A DNA stretch of 49,075 bases from DASWIP01 sp036397635 (GCA_036397635.1 DASWIP010000115.1:1-49075), one strand, 5' to 3'; positions 33,060-41,767 are shown, numbered from the stretch's first letter. The notes: a model not told the origin generated them from the sequence alone. Program-made: numbers and translations.

Positions 33060-35033
33060 CTATGTGGTGCGGGCGTTCCGGATGACGAGCGCGAAGTCTT
33101 GATCGGTAGGGTCGCCGTTGTCGGGGACCCCATCGCCCCAGATCGAGTGGGCAATGACCCGGATCCTGTACCGGCCGTTGGCTGGATCCTCGAGGTGGAC
33201 ACCTTCGACGTTGTTCCGTCGGTCGAAGGTGGGATCGATGCTCGTGTCGATGCTCCAGCCGTCGGCGAACTGGTTGCCGACCCAGGACCTGATGACGGTG
33301 TCGTCCTCGTCGAGCTGCTCGACGAGGAGGTCGAGATCGTTGACCAGAGCCACCACAGCACCCGGCATGGCCGGCGCGTCGGTCCAGACCAGGGTGATCT
33401 TCAGTGGCTCGCTTGGCGTGGCTACTTCGATGACTTCTGTTGCTTCTGCGCCGCTGTCGTGCAGTGACAAAGCTTGATCGCGGTAGAGCATCGGTTCCTG
33501 AGTGAAGACGTTGCGCAAGTTGATCCGACCCCATCCTTCCGTTGTGTTGGGGATGTCGGGGGTACCGATGTCCTGAGCTCCGTTCACGAGGATCGCTTTG
33601 ACCATCGCGGGAGACGGGAGCGCACCCGCATGGTCACGTGCCCACCACTGATGGATCAGCGCTGCCGCACCGCTGACGTGCGGGGCGGCGAACGAGGTTC
33701 CGTAGCAGAAGCCATACGAGAAACCCGTTTGCAAGAACAGGTTCCATCGGGTCCCGCAGTAGGTGAGCGAATGGATGTTGCTCCGAGATCGCGTCGTATC
33801 GACCTGCGAGCCGGGAGCCACGATAGTTGGAAAGAATCGAAGATCGGAGGTGAACCCACGAGCAGAGACTGGAGTCACCTGATCGGGTGTATCCGTCCAT
33901 ACCTCTCCGACCGTGATGATGTTCTTCGCCTCTTGGGTCGATGACTTCGGGTCGTCGGCGGTGTTGCCCGCAGCGAAGACGAAGAGCATGGGCTGGTGGC
34001 CAGGCGAGTCCGGATCGGCATCGCGGGTGCGCTCGTCGAACAAACGCGTGATCTCCGTGTAGCCATTGAATTGAGCCACGCCCCACGATGCATTCCAGAT
34101 GGAGGCGCCGCTCCTATGAGCGTCTAGAACTGCCGCCGCATGGTCGAAGACGCCCGACCGGGTTCGATCTGCGGTCTCGGCAGTGAAATTCATGTCTATC
34201 AACAGACTCTCGGGCGCGACTCCCATCCCGAGGGAGAATCCCATGGCATCCCTCACATCGTTCGCGCCGAGCCTCCGGCCAGCGATCACCCCAGCCACCG
34301 CGGTGCCGTGGCCTTCGGTATCCCATCCATCCGGTAGTGGCGAATAGTTGAACCGCCGCTCGACGCTGCCGATGAGGCCAGGATGAGAGTCGTCGATCCC
34401 CGTATCCGTCACAGCGATACGGATGCCATCGCCATCGAGTCCGAGCGAATCGAGCCACGCGTCGTATCCAGATTCCGGGAGCCCATCCTCGCCGAAGAGA
34501 CTGGCTGAGATAGCCGCGCTGCGTTCACCCATCAGCATTACCCGTCGTGGGGCTGGCTCTACACCCAGCACGAAGGGGAATCGCGCGATCCTTAAAGGAC
34601 TGAAGCGAGCATTGTGTATCGTCACCAGGCGGATGTGCTTGTCGCTGCGCAGTCCGACCACGCCTGTCACCGTGCCTGCTGGCCGGAGTTGCGAAGCGGC
34701 GTCTGAGGTAGTTCTGGCCAGAACCGTGACAGCAAGATCTATGCCGCTTCTGTGAGGGTCGAGTCCGCGAGTCAGCTTGGCGCGCGCGGGCAGCGGTTCC
34801 ACCTTGTGCCCGGCACCGAGCGGCGGTGTTCCATCGAACGAGCCGACGACGAAGGCGCTAGCGTCGAAGACCCCTACGATGAATGAGCTGTCATCACGTG
34901 GTAAGCGATCATCCTGATCGAGCGCACGTCCATCCCGAGCGAGCCACAAGGAGGGACCGGACCCCGGAGCAGCTTCTGATGCTATCTGCAAGAGTGCAGA
35001 CAGCAACAACCCGACCCCGATCGCAAACCTCAA
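33060..35033 (-). CDS. Secreted subtilisin-like S8 protease
   Basis: Exported serine protease of 657 residues. A hydrophobic signal peptide (about 1-22) is followed by a long pro-region and the catalytic domain: Asp210 in VTDTGIDDSHPG, His242 in GHGTAVAG, oxyanion Asn357 in FAAGN, Ser447 in YGTSFAAPHVSG. After residue 520 comes a beta-rich C-terminal domain (LKITLVWTDAPAMPGAVVAL, VNDLDLLVE) typical of S8 proteases of the kexin/proprotein-convertase-like secreted type. The codon use looks less GC-biased than neighbours, so acquisition by transfer is possible. It has no co-oriented close partner. Confidence 0.93.
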   Translation of the reverse strand: MRFAIGVGLLLSALLQIASEAAPGSGPSLWLARDGRALDQDDRLPRDDSSFIVGVFDASAFVVGSFDGTPPLGAGHKVEPLPARAKLTRGLDPHRSGIDLAVTVLARTTSDAASQLRPAGTVTGVVGLRSDKHIRLVTIHNARFSPLRIARFPFVLGVEPAPRRVMLMGERSAAISASLFGEDGLPESGYDAWLDSLGLDGDGIRIAVTDTGIDDSHPGLIGSVERRFNYSPLPDGWDTEGHGTAVAGVIAGRRLGANDVRDAMGFSLGMGVAPESLLIDMNFTAETADRTRSGVFDHAAAVLDAHRSGASIWNASWGVAQFNGYTEITRLFDERTRDADPDSPGHQPMLFVFAAGNTADDPKSSTQEAKNIITVGEVWTDTPDQVTPVSARGFTSDLRFFPTIVAPGSQVDTTRSRSNIHSLTYCGTRWNLFLQTGFSYGFCYGTSFAAPHVSGAAALIHQWWARDHAGALPSPAMVKAILVNGAQDIGTPDIPNTTEGWGRINLRNVFTQEPMLYRDQALSLHDSGAEATEVIEVATPSEPLKITLVWTDAPAMPGAVVALVNDLDLLVEQLDEDDTVIRSWVGNQFADGWSIDTSIDPTFDRRNNVEGVHLEDPANGRYRIRVIAHSIWGDGVPDNGDPTDQDFALVIRNARTT

Positions 35034-35085
35034 GGCAGATCAGCCCCCGATCTCCTGCGGCGGAGGCCGCACCCCTCCGTGATGC

Positions 35086-35286
35086 TTAGCAGTACGGAGA
35101 GTTTGGTGCGGTCGTGGGATTCAAGCAGTAGTACGTCCATGAGCAGTGGCCATCGAAAAATGTGACATGCCAAGCTGTCTGCGATGCACCGATGCAGACT
35201 TTCGCGTACCCGGTCGATCCTGGATAGAAGAGGATCTCGTCTGTTTCTTCGCTTTTGCGAAGATAGCCCGAAGTGGGGGGGGGCTG
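35086..35286 (-). pseudogene. Cys/aromatic-rich small-protein remnant after a C9 tract
   Basis: A frame without start codon reads PPPTSGYLRKSEETDEILFY, then PGSTGYAKVCIGASQTAWHV and TFFDGHCSWTYYCLNP, ending TTAPNSPYC-stop at 35086. Four Cys, several Trp and Tyr, and a clean end look like a secreted small protein. Upstream, the frame is closed by TGA before a run of nine C residues (35275-35283 on the plus strand as G); removing one C would join it to a frame with TTG upstream. The rest of the 35034-35334 gap shows nothing else. Confidence 0.35.
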
Positions 35287-35334
35287 TCAAGGGATGCCCA
35301 ACTACGAGGTTGAGATCCGGCGTTGTTTGAGGCT

Positions 35335-36420
35335 TCAGCCCGCGCCATCGAGGAAGTCGGTGAACCCCGTGGGCGCGTGCGGGCCGATGATGAGCTGCTC
35401 GAGCGTGCCGATGCCTATCTGATCGCCTCGACGGACGCGGCAGATCTGCTGGACGTGCACGTTGGAAAGGTCGAGCGGATCCAGGCCGTCCAGCATCCAT
35501 GACTCCGACGCCACCGCTTCCTCGCCGTGCCAGCGTCCATGACCTCGCGTGGGATGCAGGTAGCCCAGACCTTTGGTCTGGAAGCGCAGCATCGGCTCGA
35601 ACAGGAGCCGATCGTGCGAACCATCCGGGTAGGTAAGCGTCAGCGTCGCGCTGCGCGCGCGGCGCGTGCCCGGCTCGATCTCCAGCTCGTACTCCGTCCG
35701 CGTGGCATGCAGCGGCGGGCCGTCGAGGGGCACGGTGGCGGCGGTCTCGTACCAGCGTCGGCCGTCGGGATGCTCGAACAGGATCACGTGGATGCATCGA
35801 TCTTCGAAGTGCACCGGCGCCCAGAGGAAGAACACACCGCCTCCGCCTCCAGTGGCCGGCGCGCCGGGCACCGGGTCACCGATCGGCCGGATCCCCCACG
35901 AGCGATCCTTGGTGCCCGGCGCGCCGGTGACGTCGATGCGCGAGCCGTCGACCACGATCGTCCCGTTCCACCGTCCCCACTGGACCAGCCGCGTCGCGTC
36001 CATCACCGTGGTGCTGCCCTGCACGAGCATCTGACGGGGCTCCTCCAGCGCCGCCGTACGCGGCTGCCACGTCAGTCCTGCCACGATGCCCTGCTCGCGC
36101 GCGGTGACACGCAACGTGTTGCGGCCGAGCGGCTCCAGGATGTCGATCGCGATAGGGCCGACCGCGGTGCGCGCGCGGTCCGCCGGCGCGCGGCCCGAGG
36201 CGTAGACCGAGCGCTGCTCGCCATCCCGGACGATGCTGAACGCGGCATCGATGATCCCGCGGTTGGGATAGACGGCAAGCGTCGCACCGAAACACCAGCC
36301 GCCTTCAGGGTCGAAGCCGTTGAAGAAGAAACGGTCGTAGTGGTTCGGGTCGCCTGAGGCTGGGTGGGCGAGCGGAAGGGTCGTTTGATGGATGGGATAG
36401 TCGTCCATCGGGATGATCAC
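35335..36420 (-). CDS. Uncharacterised AttH/CrtC-like protein of the FadE operon
   Basis: Protein of 361 residues with no clear named domain. Features seen: FFFNGFDPEGGWCFGATLAVYPN near the start (typed in parts), a Gly-rich GGGGGVFFLWAPVHFEDRC in the middle, and repeated Trp and aromatic strands, consistent with the double lipocalin-like barrel of AttH/CrtC hydratase relatives (DUF7064/7065 type, from memory; low certainty). The GTG start overlaps the kinase stop by 4 nt, so it is the last gene of the six-gene operon. If it hydrates a double bond, it would fill the hydratase step that no other operon gene provides; this is a hypothesis. Confidence 0.6.
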   Translation of the reverse strand: MIIPMDDYPIHQTTLPLAHPASGDPNHYDRFFFNGFDPEGGWCFGATLAVYPNRGIIDAAFSIVRDGEQRSVYASGRAPADRARTAVGPIAIDILEPLGRNTLRVTAREQGIVAGLTWQPRTAALEEPRQMLVQGSTTVMDATRLVQWGRWNGTIVVDGSRIDVTGAPGTKDRSWGIRPIGDPVPGAPATGGGGGVFFLWAPVHFEDRCIHVILFEHPDGRRWYETAATVPLDGPPLHATRTEYELEIEPGTRRARSATLTLTYPDGSHDRLLFEPMLRFQTKGLGYLHPTRGHGRWHGEEAVASESWMLDGLDPLDLSNVHVQQICRVRRGDQIGIGTLEQLIIGPHAPTGFTDFLDGAG

Positions 36421-37454
36421 GCGTGTTCCTCCAGGACGCGTCGCAGGAACGTGATCGAGAAATTGTCGCGCTCGAAGTCGGGGCCGAGCGGAAGCTCACC
36501 CGTCGGCGCGAGCAGCTGACAGAGCCGGATCAAGATCAGCGCGAACCGCGCGCCCGCGTACACCTGCCAGAAGCCCAGATGCTGCGTCTCGCGTCCGCTG
36601 TGTTCGGTGTATCTCACGGCGGTCTGCTCGTAGGAGGGAAAGCCGGGCAGGCGTGGCATCCCGAGCCCGTCGCTGAAGAGACGATCGAAGTAGATCCACC
36701 ACGCCAGATCGACCTCGGGGTCACCCACAGAGGCCATCTCCCAGTCGAGCAGCGCGGCGACGCGATGCTCGCGACACACGACGTTCGCCAGGCGCGCGTC
36801 GCCCCAGCAGAACGCAGGTTGAGCCTCGGGTGGTTGGTTCGCGCGCAACCATGCCAGCGCGGTGTCGAAGTCGTCGTGCGGGCGATCTTCCAGCACCCAG
36901 GCCCGATAGGCGTCGAGCGCCTGGACGCGCTCGTGTGTCGTCTCAGCCTTCCAGCCAAGGCCGAGCACTTCGAGGGGCACCGTGTGGACGGCGGCCAATG
37001 CCTCGATGCCGCTCCACCAGACCGATCGCTGTTGGTCCGCCGGGGCGTCGAGCAGCCAGCCTTCGATGGCGTAGGGCGGTCGATCGGGCGGGATCAGCCC
37101 GTCCACGCGCTCGATCACATAGAAGCGTTGTCCGAGGATCCTCGCGTCATCTTCGAAGCCGTAGCAGCGTGGCACCGGCACCTGCCCCGTTCGTGAGAGG
37201 TGCTCCATCGCGTCGTACTCCCGGCGCAGGTCGGCGTCGGGGAAGAGCCGATGCTCGTCGGTGAGCATCCGGACCACCAGACCACGTCCGACCTCACGGC
37301 CGGCTTCCTTCCACGATGCGTCGAGCAGCAGCGTCTGATGCGAGAACCCCGCGGTTGACGAGGGGGCGCGCGGCTCCGATATCTCCAGATCGGCCGCGTC
37401 GGGCAGATGCGCGGCCAGCCAGTCGCGGAGCCGATCACGCGGCGGTGCGATCAT
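36417..37454 (-). CDS. APH-fold small-molecule kinase (ACAD10/FadE36-like phosphotransferase)
   Basis: Aminoglycoside-phosphotransferase-fold kinase of 345 residues. The catalytic loop is FCWGDARLANVV (the usual HGD is WGD) and the metal-binding Asp is in LLDWEMASVGDPEVDLAWW; TAGFSHQTLLL near residue 37 is the nucleotide-loop region. Relatives fused to or near acyl-CoA dehydrogenases (ACAD10/11, LvaA of the levulinate route) phosphorylate 4-hydroxyacyl-CoA. Its place among FadE and thiolase genes suggests that kind of substrate rather than an antibiotic. ATG at 37454 overlaps the DUF35 stop (ATGA); GTGA joins it to the next gene. Confidence 0.88.
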   Translation of the reverse strand: MIAPPRDRLRDWLAAHLPDAADLEISEPRAPSSTAGFSHQTLLLDASWKEAGREVGRGLVVRMLTDEHRLFPDADLRREYDAMEHLSRTGQVPVPRCYGFEDDARILGQRFYVIERVDGLIPPDRPPYAIEGWLLDAPADQQRSVWWSGIEALAAVHTVPLEVLGLGWKAETTHERVQALDAYRAWVLEDRPHDDFDTALAWLRANQPPEAQPAFCWGDARLANVVCREHRVAALLDWEMASVGDPEVDLAWWIYFDRLFSDGLGMPRLPGFPSYEQTAVRYTEHSGRETQHLGFWQVYAGARFALILIRLCQLLAPTGELPLGPDFERDNFSITFLRRVLEEHA

Positions 37455-37891
37455 CGGAGGGTCCACGCGGGAAGCATCTGGCCGGCCTCGTCGGTGCACC
37501 AGCGAACCTCGACGGCGGTGTCGAAGTCGATCCCTTCGGCGTTGCCGTCGGTCCGCAGCAGCGCGGCGTCGGCGCCGACGAGTTGGCCGATCATCCGCAC
37601 GCCGGGCGCGTCGTCCAACTCGACCAGCAGGATCACGAAGGGCACGGCGTCCTGCCACACGGGGAGCACCGGCGGATGCACGACCGTCCATGACACGACG
37701 CGCGCGCGCCCTGTCACCGGCGTCCACACGGGCTCCGGCGTCTGGCAGCGGTTGCACATCGGTTTGGGCTGCCAGATCCACTTCTCGCACGCAGCGCAGC
37801 GCTGCACGATCAAGCTGCGAGAAGCGACGGCGTCCCAGAACGGCCGGGTGTCGGCGTCCGGGACGGGCTTGGGCGGCAGCGGCGTGCTCAC
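37451..37891 (-). CDS. Zn-ribbon OB-fold protein (DUF35)
   Basis: Partner subunit of thiolase-like enzymes, 146 residues. The zinc ribbon is CAAC-x-MCNRC (two CxxC pairs spaced by about 11), followed by an OB domain (GRARVVSWTVVHPPVLP). DUF35 proteins bind the acyl-CoA and activate their thiolase or hydratase partner, as in ChsH2 and Ltp2 complexes. Two GTG codons (37891, 37894) compete; the first overlaps the thiolase stop by 4 nt and keeps AAGGAA at good spacing. Very likely forms a complex with the protein at 37888-39024. Confidence 0.9.
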   Translation of the reverse strand: MSTPLPPKPVPDADTRPFWDAVASRSLIVQRCAACEKWIWQPKPMCNRCQTPEPVWTPVTGRARVVSWTVVHPPVLPVWQDAVPFVILLVELDDAPGVRMIGQLVGADAALLRTDGNAEGIDFDTAVEVRWCTDEAGQMLPAWTLR

Positions 37892-39024
37892 CACGGTTCC
37901 TTCGAGAACACGACCGCGCCGGTCGGCACGACGTTGCCGGACGTGACGAGCGCGTGGCGCGCGCCGGAGACCTGCGTGGTCGATCGCCCCTGGATCTGCC
38001 GGACCCCTTCGACCAGCAGGTTGAAGCCGTGCGTGTACGCCTCGGACAAGCCGCCGCCCGAGGTGTTGTACGGCGGCGCCGCGTCGAGGTAGCGCGCGCC
38101 TTCGCCTTCGGCGCAGAAGCCGAACTCCTGGAACGCGATCGGGATCTGCGGCGTGTAGGCGTCGTAGAACTGGCAGACGTCGATGTCGGCAGGCTGCAGG
38201 CCGGTGTTGCGCCACAGTTCGGGCGCGACCCAGCGGTTCGGCGTCGAACCCAGCTCGTCCCCGTAGAGGAATGTCATCGCGTACATGTCGGGGCCGCTGC
38301 CGAACGCGTAGCCGTGCACGTACGCCGGTGTCACGGCGAGGTCCGCGGCGCGCTCGGCGCTGGTGAGCACGATCGCGAGCGCGGCGTCGGTCTCGAGGCA
38401 ATTGTCGAACAGGCACAGCGGCTCGGCGATCCAGCGCGATGCGAGGTACTCGTCCATCGTGAGCGTGCGGTCGTGCATCATCGCCGCCGGGTTCCGGTTC
38501 GCGTGCTCGCGGATCGCGATCGCGACCTTGCCGAAGTCCTCGCGCGTCCAGCCGTACTTGTGCATCCACAGGCGCGCGTGCAGCGCGAACCCGTCGGCGG
38601 GCCGCACGATGCCGTGCGGCCGTTCGAACTGATCCTGGCCTTCGGCGAGCAGCTGCCCGGCCCACGGCCGTCCGCCCGACGCGCGGTTGCGTGAGCGCCA
38701 GGTGACGACCACGTCGGCGAGTCCCAGCTCGATCGCCATCGCCGCGAGGGAGAGCGTGGGCGCGCCGGCGCCGCCGCCGTAGTCCTGCGCGCCGAAGAAC
38801 CGCAGGTTCGGCACGCCGAGCACGCGCGCCATCTCCATCTCGGTGGTCGGCTGCCAGACGTAGCGCGTGATCCCGTCCACATCGCCGACCGTCAGCCCCG
38901 CGTCCGCGAGGGCGCCCAGGATCGCGCGCGCGCCCGAGTCGCGCTCGGTCATGCCCATGTCCTTCGAGTACGGCAGCGCGTGGATGCCGACCACGCAGGC
39001 CTGGCGATGCGTGGGCGCGCTCAT
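37888..39024 (-). CDS. Thiolase-like acyltransferase/aldolase (Ltp2 type)
   Basis: Thiolase-fold protein of 378 residues. The place of the normal nucleophilic Cys reads QDYGGGAGAP, without Cys, as in the lipid-transfer-protein-like aldolases. FYDAYTPQIPIAFQEFGF and the late NTSGGGLSEAYTHGFN are typical of Ltp2 relatives, which cleave a beta-hydroxy side chain by a retroaldol step with a DUF35 partner. Its ATG overlaps the small FadE stop (ATGA), and its stop overlaps DUF35 (GTGA). This argues for chain shortening rather than biosynthesis, though SCP-x-like thiolysis is not excluded. Confidence 0.87.
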   Translation of the reverse strand: MSAPTHRQACVVGIHALPYSKDMGMTERDSGARAILGALADAGLTVGDVDGITRYVWQPTTEMEMARVLGVPNLRFFGAQDYGGGAGAPTLSLAAMAIELGLADVVVTWRSRNRASGGRPWAGQLLAEGQDQFERPHGIVRPADGFALHARLWMHKYGWTREDFGKVAIAIREHANRNPAAMMHDRTLTMDEYLASRWIAEPLCLFDNCLETDAALAIVLTSAERAADLAVTPAYVHGYAFGSGPDMYAMTFLYGDELGSTPNRWVAPELWRNTGLQPADIDVCQFYDAYTPQIPIAFQEFGFCAEGEGARYLDAAPPYNTSGGGLSEAYTHGFNLLVEGVRQIQGRSTTQVSGARHALVTSGNVVPTGAVVFSKEPW

Positions 39025-39950
39025 AGGGTCGCGGCGACCGCCTCTTCATGCTCGTGCGTCGTGCCGAAGCGAGCGGCCAAGACCGCGGCGCGTTTGAGGT
39101 ACAGGTGCAGCGGCATCTCCCACGTGTACCCCATGCCGCCGTGCACTTGGATGGCCGCCTTCGCGTTCGCGACCGCAGCTTCGTTGGCGAGCAGCTTCGC
39201 GCCGGCGGTTGCGCGCGCGGCCGTCCCGGCCTCCTCGTCGAGCAGGCAGGCTGCGGCGTAGACGGCCGCGCGCGCAACCTCGCCCCGCACGGCCATGTCG
39301 GCGCAGAGGTGCTTGACCGCCTGGAACGCCCCGATCGGGCGGCCGAACTGCTGGCGTTGTTGCGCGTACGCGACCGCGAGGTCGGTGGTCTCGGCCGCGA
39401 TGCCGACCAGGAACGCGGCGGTCAGCACGGCGCCTTCGAGTCGCGAAGTGGCGGCGATCGACGGGTCGGCGATCTTCTCGCCCCGAGGCATCGACCGGAT
39501 CTGGTGCTGCGGCGTGAACGGGTCGAACCGCGGCTCGATCGGCTCGGCCCGGACATCGGCCGGCGCGACGCGCCACAACCCGTCGGCGTCGATGACCACG
39601 ACGACGTCGAGCTGCTCGAGATGATCGATCGTTGAGGCGCCGCGTTCGACGACGCCGATCACAGACTCGGTGGCGCCGCGCGCGCGGCCGAGGTGCGTCT
39701 CCAGGACGGGTCCGGGCACCAGCGAGCGGCCGAGCTGCTCGAACGCGATCGCTGTGTGCGTCATCCCGAGGCCGAGCCCTCCGTGCTGCTCGGGAACCCG
39801 CAGCGTGAAGGTGCCGGCTTCGTCCAGCGCCGCCCAACGTTCGGCGTTCATGCCGCGCGCCCGCAGATCGTCGAGCTCGAAATGGCGCGCGCACATCTCG
39901 CGGATCGCGTCCTGCAGCGCGCGCTCGTCCGGTCCGAGGTCGAAGTTCAC
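39021..39950 (-). CDS. Acyl-CoA dehydrogenase, small subunit type
   Basis: Short acyl-CoA dehydrogenase of 309 residues, shorter than a typical 380. It starts at GTG 39950, overlapping the large FadE stop (GTGA), although the frame runs on into that gene. It has PEQHGGLGLG near residue 60, QQFGRPIGAFQAVKHLCADM in the C-terminal half, and GMGYTWEMPLHLYLKRA at the end. The middle domain is reduced. Paired genes of this kind form alpha2beta2 dehydrogenases (FadE26/27, FadE28/29), in which both chains build one FAD site. Confidence 0.88.
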   Translation of the reverse strand: MNFDLGPDERALQDAIREMCARHFELDDLRARGMNAERWAALDEAGTFTLRVPEQHGGLGLGMTHTAIAFEQLGRSLVPGPVLETHLGRARGATESVIGVVERGASTIDHLEQLDVVVVIDADGLWRVAPADVRAEPIEPRFDPFTPQHQIRSMPRGEKIADPSIAATSRLEGAVLTAAFLVGIAAETTDLAVAYAQQRQQFGRPIGAFQAVKHLCADMAVRGEVARAAVYAAACLLDEEAGTAARATAGAKLLANEAAVANAKAAIQVHGGMGYTWEMPLHLYLKRAAVLAARFGTTHEHEEAVAATL

Positions 39951-41092
39951 TTCGGGAGCCCTAAGACGCGCTCGGCCAGGATGTTGCGCTGGATCTGCGA
40001 GGTGCCGGCCGCGATCGAGATCGACATCGCGTGCAACCAGCCGCGCGCATGCTCGTTGTCCAGCGTTAGGCCCTGCGGCGCGAGCAGCTTCACCGCCAGG
40101 TCCCCGAGCCGGTGACGTACCTCGGAGTAGTGGAGCTTGAAGACCGACCCGAGCGGGCCGGGCACGCTCGTCGCCTCGGTTTGGGTGACCGTGCGTTTGG
40201 TGAGCGCCCACAGCGCGTCGAGGTCGGCTGCGAGGTGTCCGAGGTCGCGCCGCACTCCGGCGTCGTCCCACGCGCCGAGCTTGCGCGCGCGCTCGGCCAA
40301 TCGCCCGACGAGTTGCATCGACGCGAGCAGCTCGCCGACGAACGCCGTGCCACGCTCGAACGAGAAGGTGACCATCGCGATGCGCCAGCCGTCGTTCTCC
40401 TCGCCGATGCGGTTCTGGGCGGGGATGCGAACGCCGTCGAGGAACATCTCGCTGAACTCGGACGAGCCGGCGATCGTGCGCATCGGCCGCACGTCGATGC
40501 CCGGCAAGTCCATCGGCATGATCAGCCAGGTGATGCCCTTGTGTTTCGGCGCGTCAGGGTCCGTCCGCACGAGCAGCTCGCAGAGATCGGCGACTTGCGC
40601 GTGCGAGGTCCAGATCTTCTGGCCCGACACCACGTAGTGGTCACCGTCTCGCAGCGCGCGCGTCTGCAGGCTTGCGAGGTCGCTGCCTGCGCCGGGCTCG
40701 CTGAATCCTTGACACCAGACCTCGTCGCCGCGCAGGATCGGCGGCAGGTAGCGCTGCTGCTGCTCGGGCGTTCCCTCGGCCGCGATCGTCGGGCCGGCGT
40801 GCAGCAGCCCGACGAAGTTCGTGCCGACGTAGGGCGCGCCCGCGCGCTCGGCCTCCTCCAGGAAGATCAGGTGGCGGGTGGGGGAGGCGCCTTGGCCGCC
40901 GGCATCGACCGGCCAGTCCAGGCCGGCGAACCCCGCGTCGAACAGCGTACGCTGCCACTGCGTGTCATACGAGCGCCGACCGGGCCAGTCCTCGACGCCG
41001 GGTGTCGGCGGCAGCGTTGCGAGCGCGCCGGGCAGCCACGCACGCACGCGCGCGCGGAAATCCTCGTCCTCGGCCGAGAACCGCAGATCCAT
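39947..41092 (-). CDS. Acyl-CoA dehydrogenase, large subunit
   Basis: First gene of the six-gene operon, 381 residues. It has the ACAD signature GFSEPGAGSDLASLQTRAL, SGQKIWTSHAQVADL and a C-terminal end AAGTSQIQRNILAERVLGLP. In classic enzymes the catalytic base is Glu in YEGTSQIQ; here that position is Ala, typical of the large chains of heteromeric dehydrogenases whose base lies elsewhere. ATG at 41092 follows the operator copy at 41115 by 22 bp. Confidence 0.9.
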   Translation of the reverse strand: MDLRFSAEDEDFRARVRAWLPGALATLPPTPGVEDWPGRRSYDTQWQRTLFDAGFAGLDWPVDAGGQGASPTRHLIFLEEAERAGAPYVGTNFVGLLHAGPTIAAEGTPEQQQRYLPPILRGDEVWCQGFSEPGAGSDLASLQTRALRDGDHYVVSGQKIWTSHAQVADLCELLVRTDPDAPKHKGITWLIMPMDLPGIDVRPMRTIAGSSEFSEMFLDGVRIPAQNRIGEENDGWRIAMVTFSFERGTAFVGELLASMQLVGRLAERARKLGAWDDAGVRRDLGHLAADLDALWALTKRTVTQTEATSVPGPLGSVFKLHYSEVRHRLGDLAVKLLAPQGLTLDNEHARGWLHAMSISIAAGTSQIQRNILAERVLGLPK

Positions 41093-41114
41093 CCGGACGA
41101 TGCTATCCGAGCAT

Positions 41115-41129
41115 CTGACGGTCCGTCAG
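41115..41129. promoter_or_regulatory. Operator copy 6, CTGACGG-T-CCGTCAG
   Basis: Perfect palindrome 22 bp upstream of the six-gene FadE operon. The stop codon of the DUF805 gene (41126-41128) lies inside it. Confidence 0.75.
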
Positions 41130-41527
41130 GTTCCGGGGCTCGTGCGTTGAGGTTCCTGTATCGGATCGGCGCCGTACCGGTTCTGACCATGGTTCCCGCG
41201 CTGGACGAAGACGACGAGCAGGATCAGGCTCCCGATCAAAGGGACGAAGGCGAGCAGCAGCCACCATCCGCTCCGGTTCGTATCGTGCAGGCGCCTGATC
41301 GAGACGGCGAGCGACGGGATGATCATCACGAGACCGTACAGGATGTACGCGACGCCGAAGCTCGGCGCGATCCTGGTCGCCATAGCCAGCGCGAACGCGA
41401 TGAGGCAGTTGACGAGCGCGAAGCTCCAGTATTCCTTCCGGCGAGCACGCCCCGAGAAGACGTCGTATCGCTTCAGGGCGTAGAGGTACCAGCGCAGGAG
41501 GCCTCTTCGTTCGTGCCTGCCAATCAC
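41126..41527 (-). CDS. DUF805 membrane protein
   Basis: Inner-membrane protein of 133 residues. DUF805 marks: FSGRARRKEYWSFALVN, RRLHDTNRSGWWLLL, ending GQNRYGADP. About four membrane helices follow from the hydrophobic runs. The GTG at 41527 follows GGAGG with 9 nt spacing; ATG at 41602 gives a less plausible lead. Function unknown. It transcribes toward the FadE operon and ends within the operator, so read-through is possible. Confidence 0.83.
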   Translation of the reverse strand: MIGRHERRGLLRWYLYALKRYDVFSGRARRKEYWSFALVNCLIAFALAMATRIAPSFGVAYILYGLVMIIPSLAVSIRRLHDTNRSGWWLLLAFVPLIGSLILLVVFVQRGNHGQNRYGADPIQEPQRTSPGT

Positions 41528-41728
41528 ATCCGTCTCCCTCCGCTCGGCGCGGGAGATCGTGTCCGACACGCCGACGCCCTTATAACAGCACGGCTCGATC
41601 ACCTCAAGCGGCCTCTCCGGCGCTGGATATGGACGTGTGGCGGCTCTCCCTGGTCGCCCGATGAAGCCCGACGGCTACAAGCTGAGGATCTTGGCGGAGC
41701 TGGACGCGACCACTGAGGCCGGCGTACT

Positions 41729-41767
41729 CGAAACGCGACCGTGGTCCGTCGCAGTGCCGAGTTCTGC
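41729..41767 (-). repeat. Degenerate attC-like site, left end of the cassette array
   Basis: On the minus strand GCAGAAC-TCGGCACTGCG lies just behind the stop of the kinase at 41790. The half matches the start of the attC at 48563-48637 (GCACAAC-TCGGCG). The expected GTTRRRY partner is missing (GTTTCGA is the nearest). The gap 41528-41789 holds no other gene. Confidence 0.4.
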
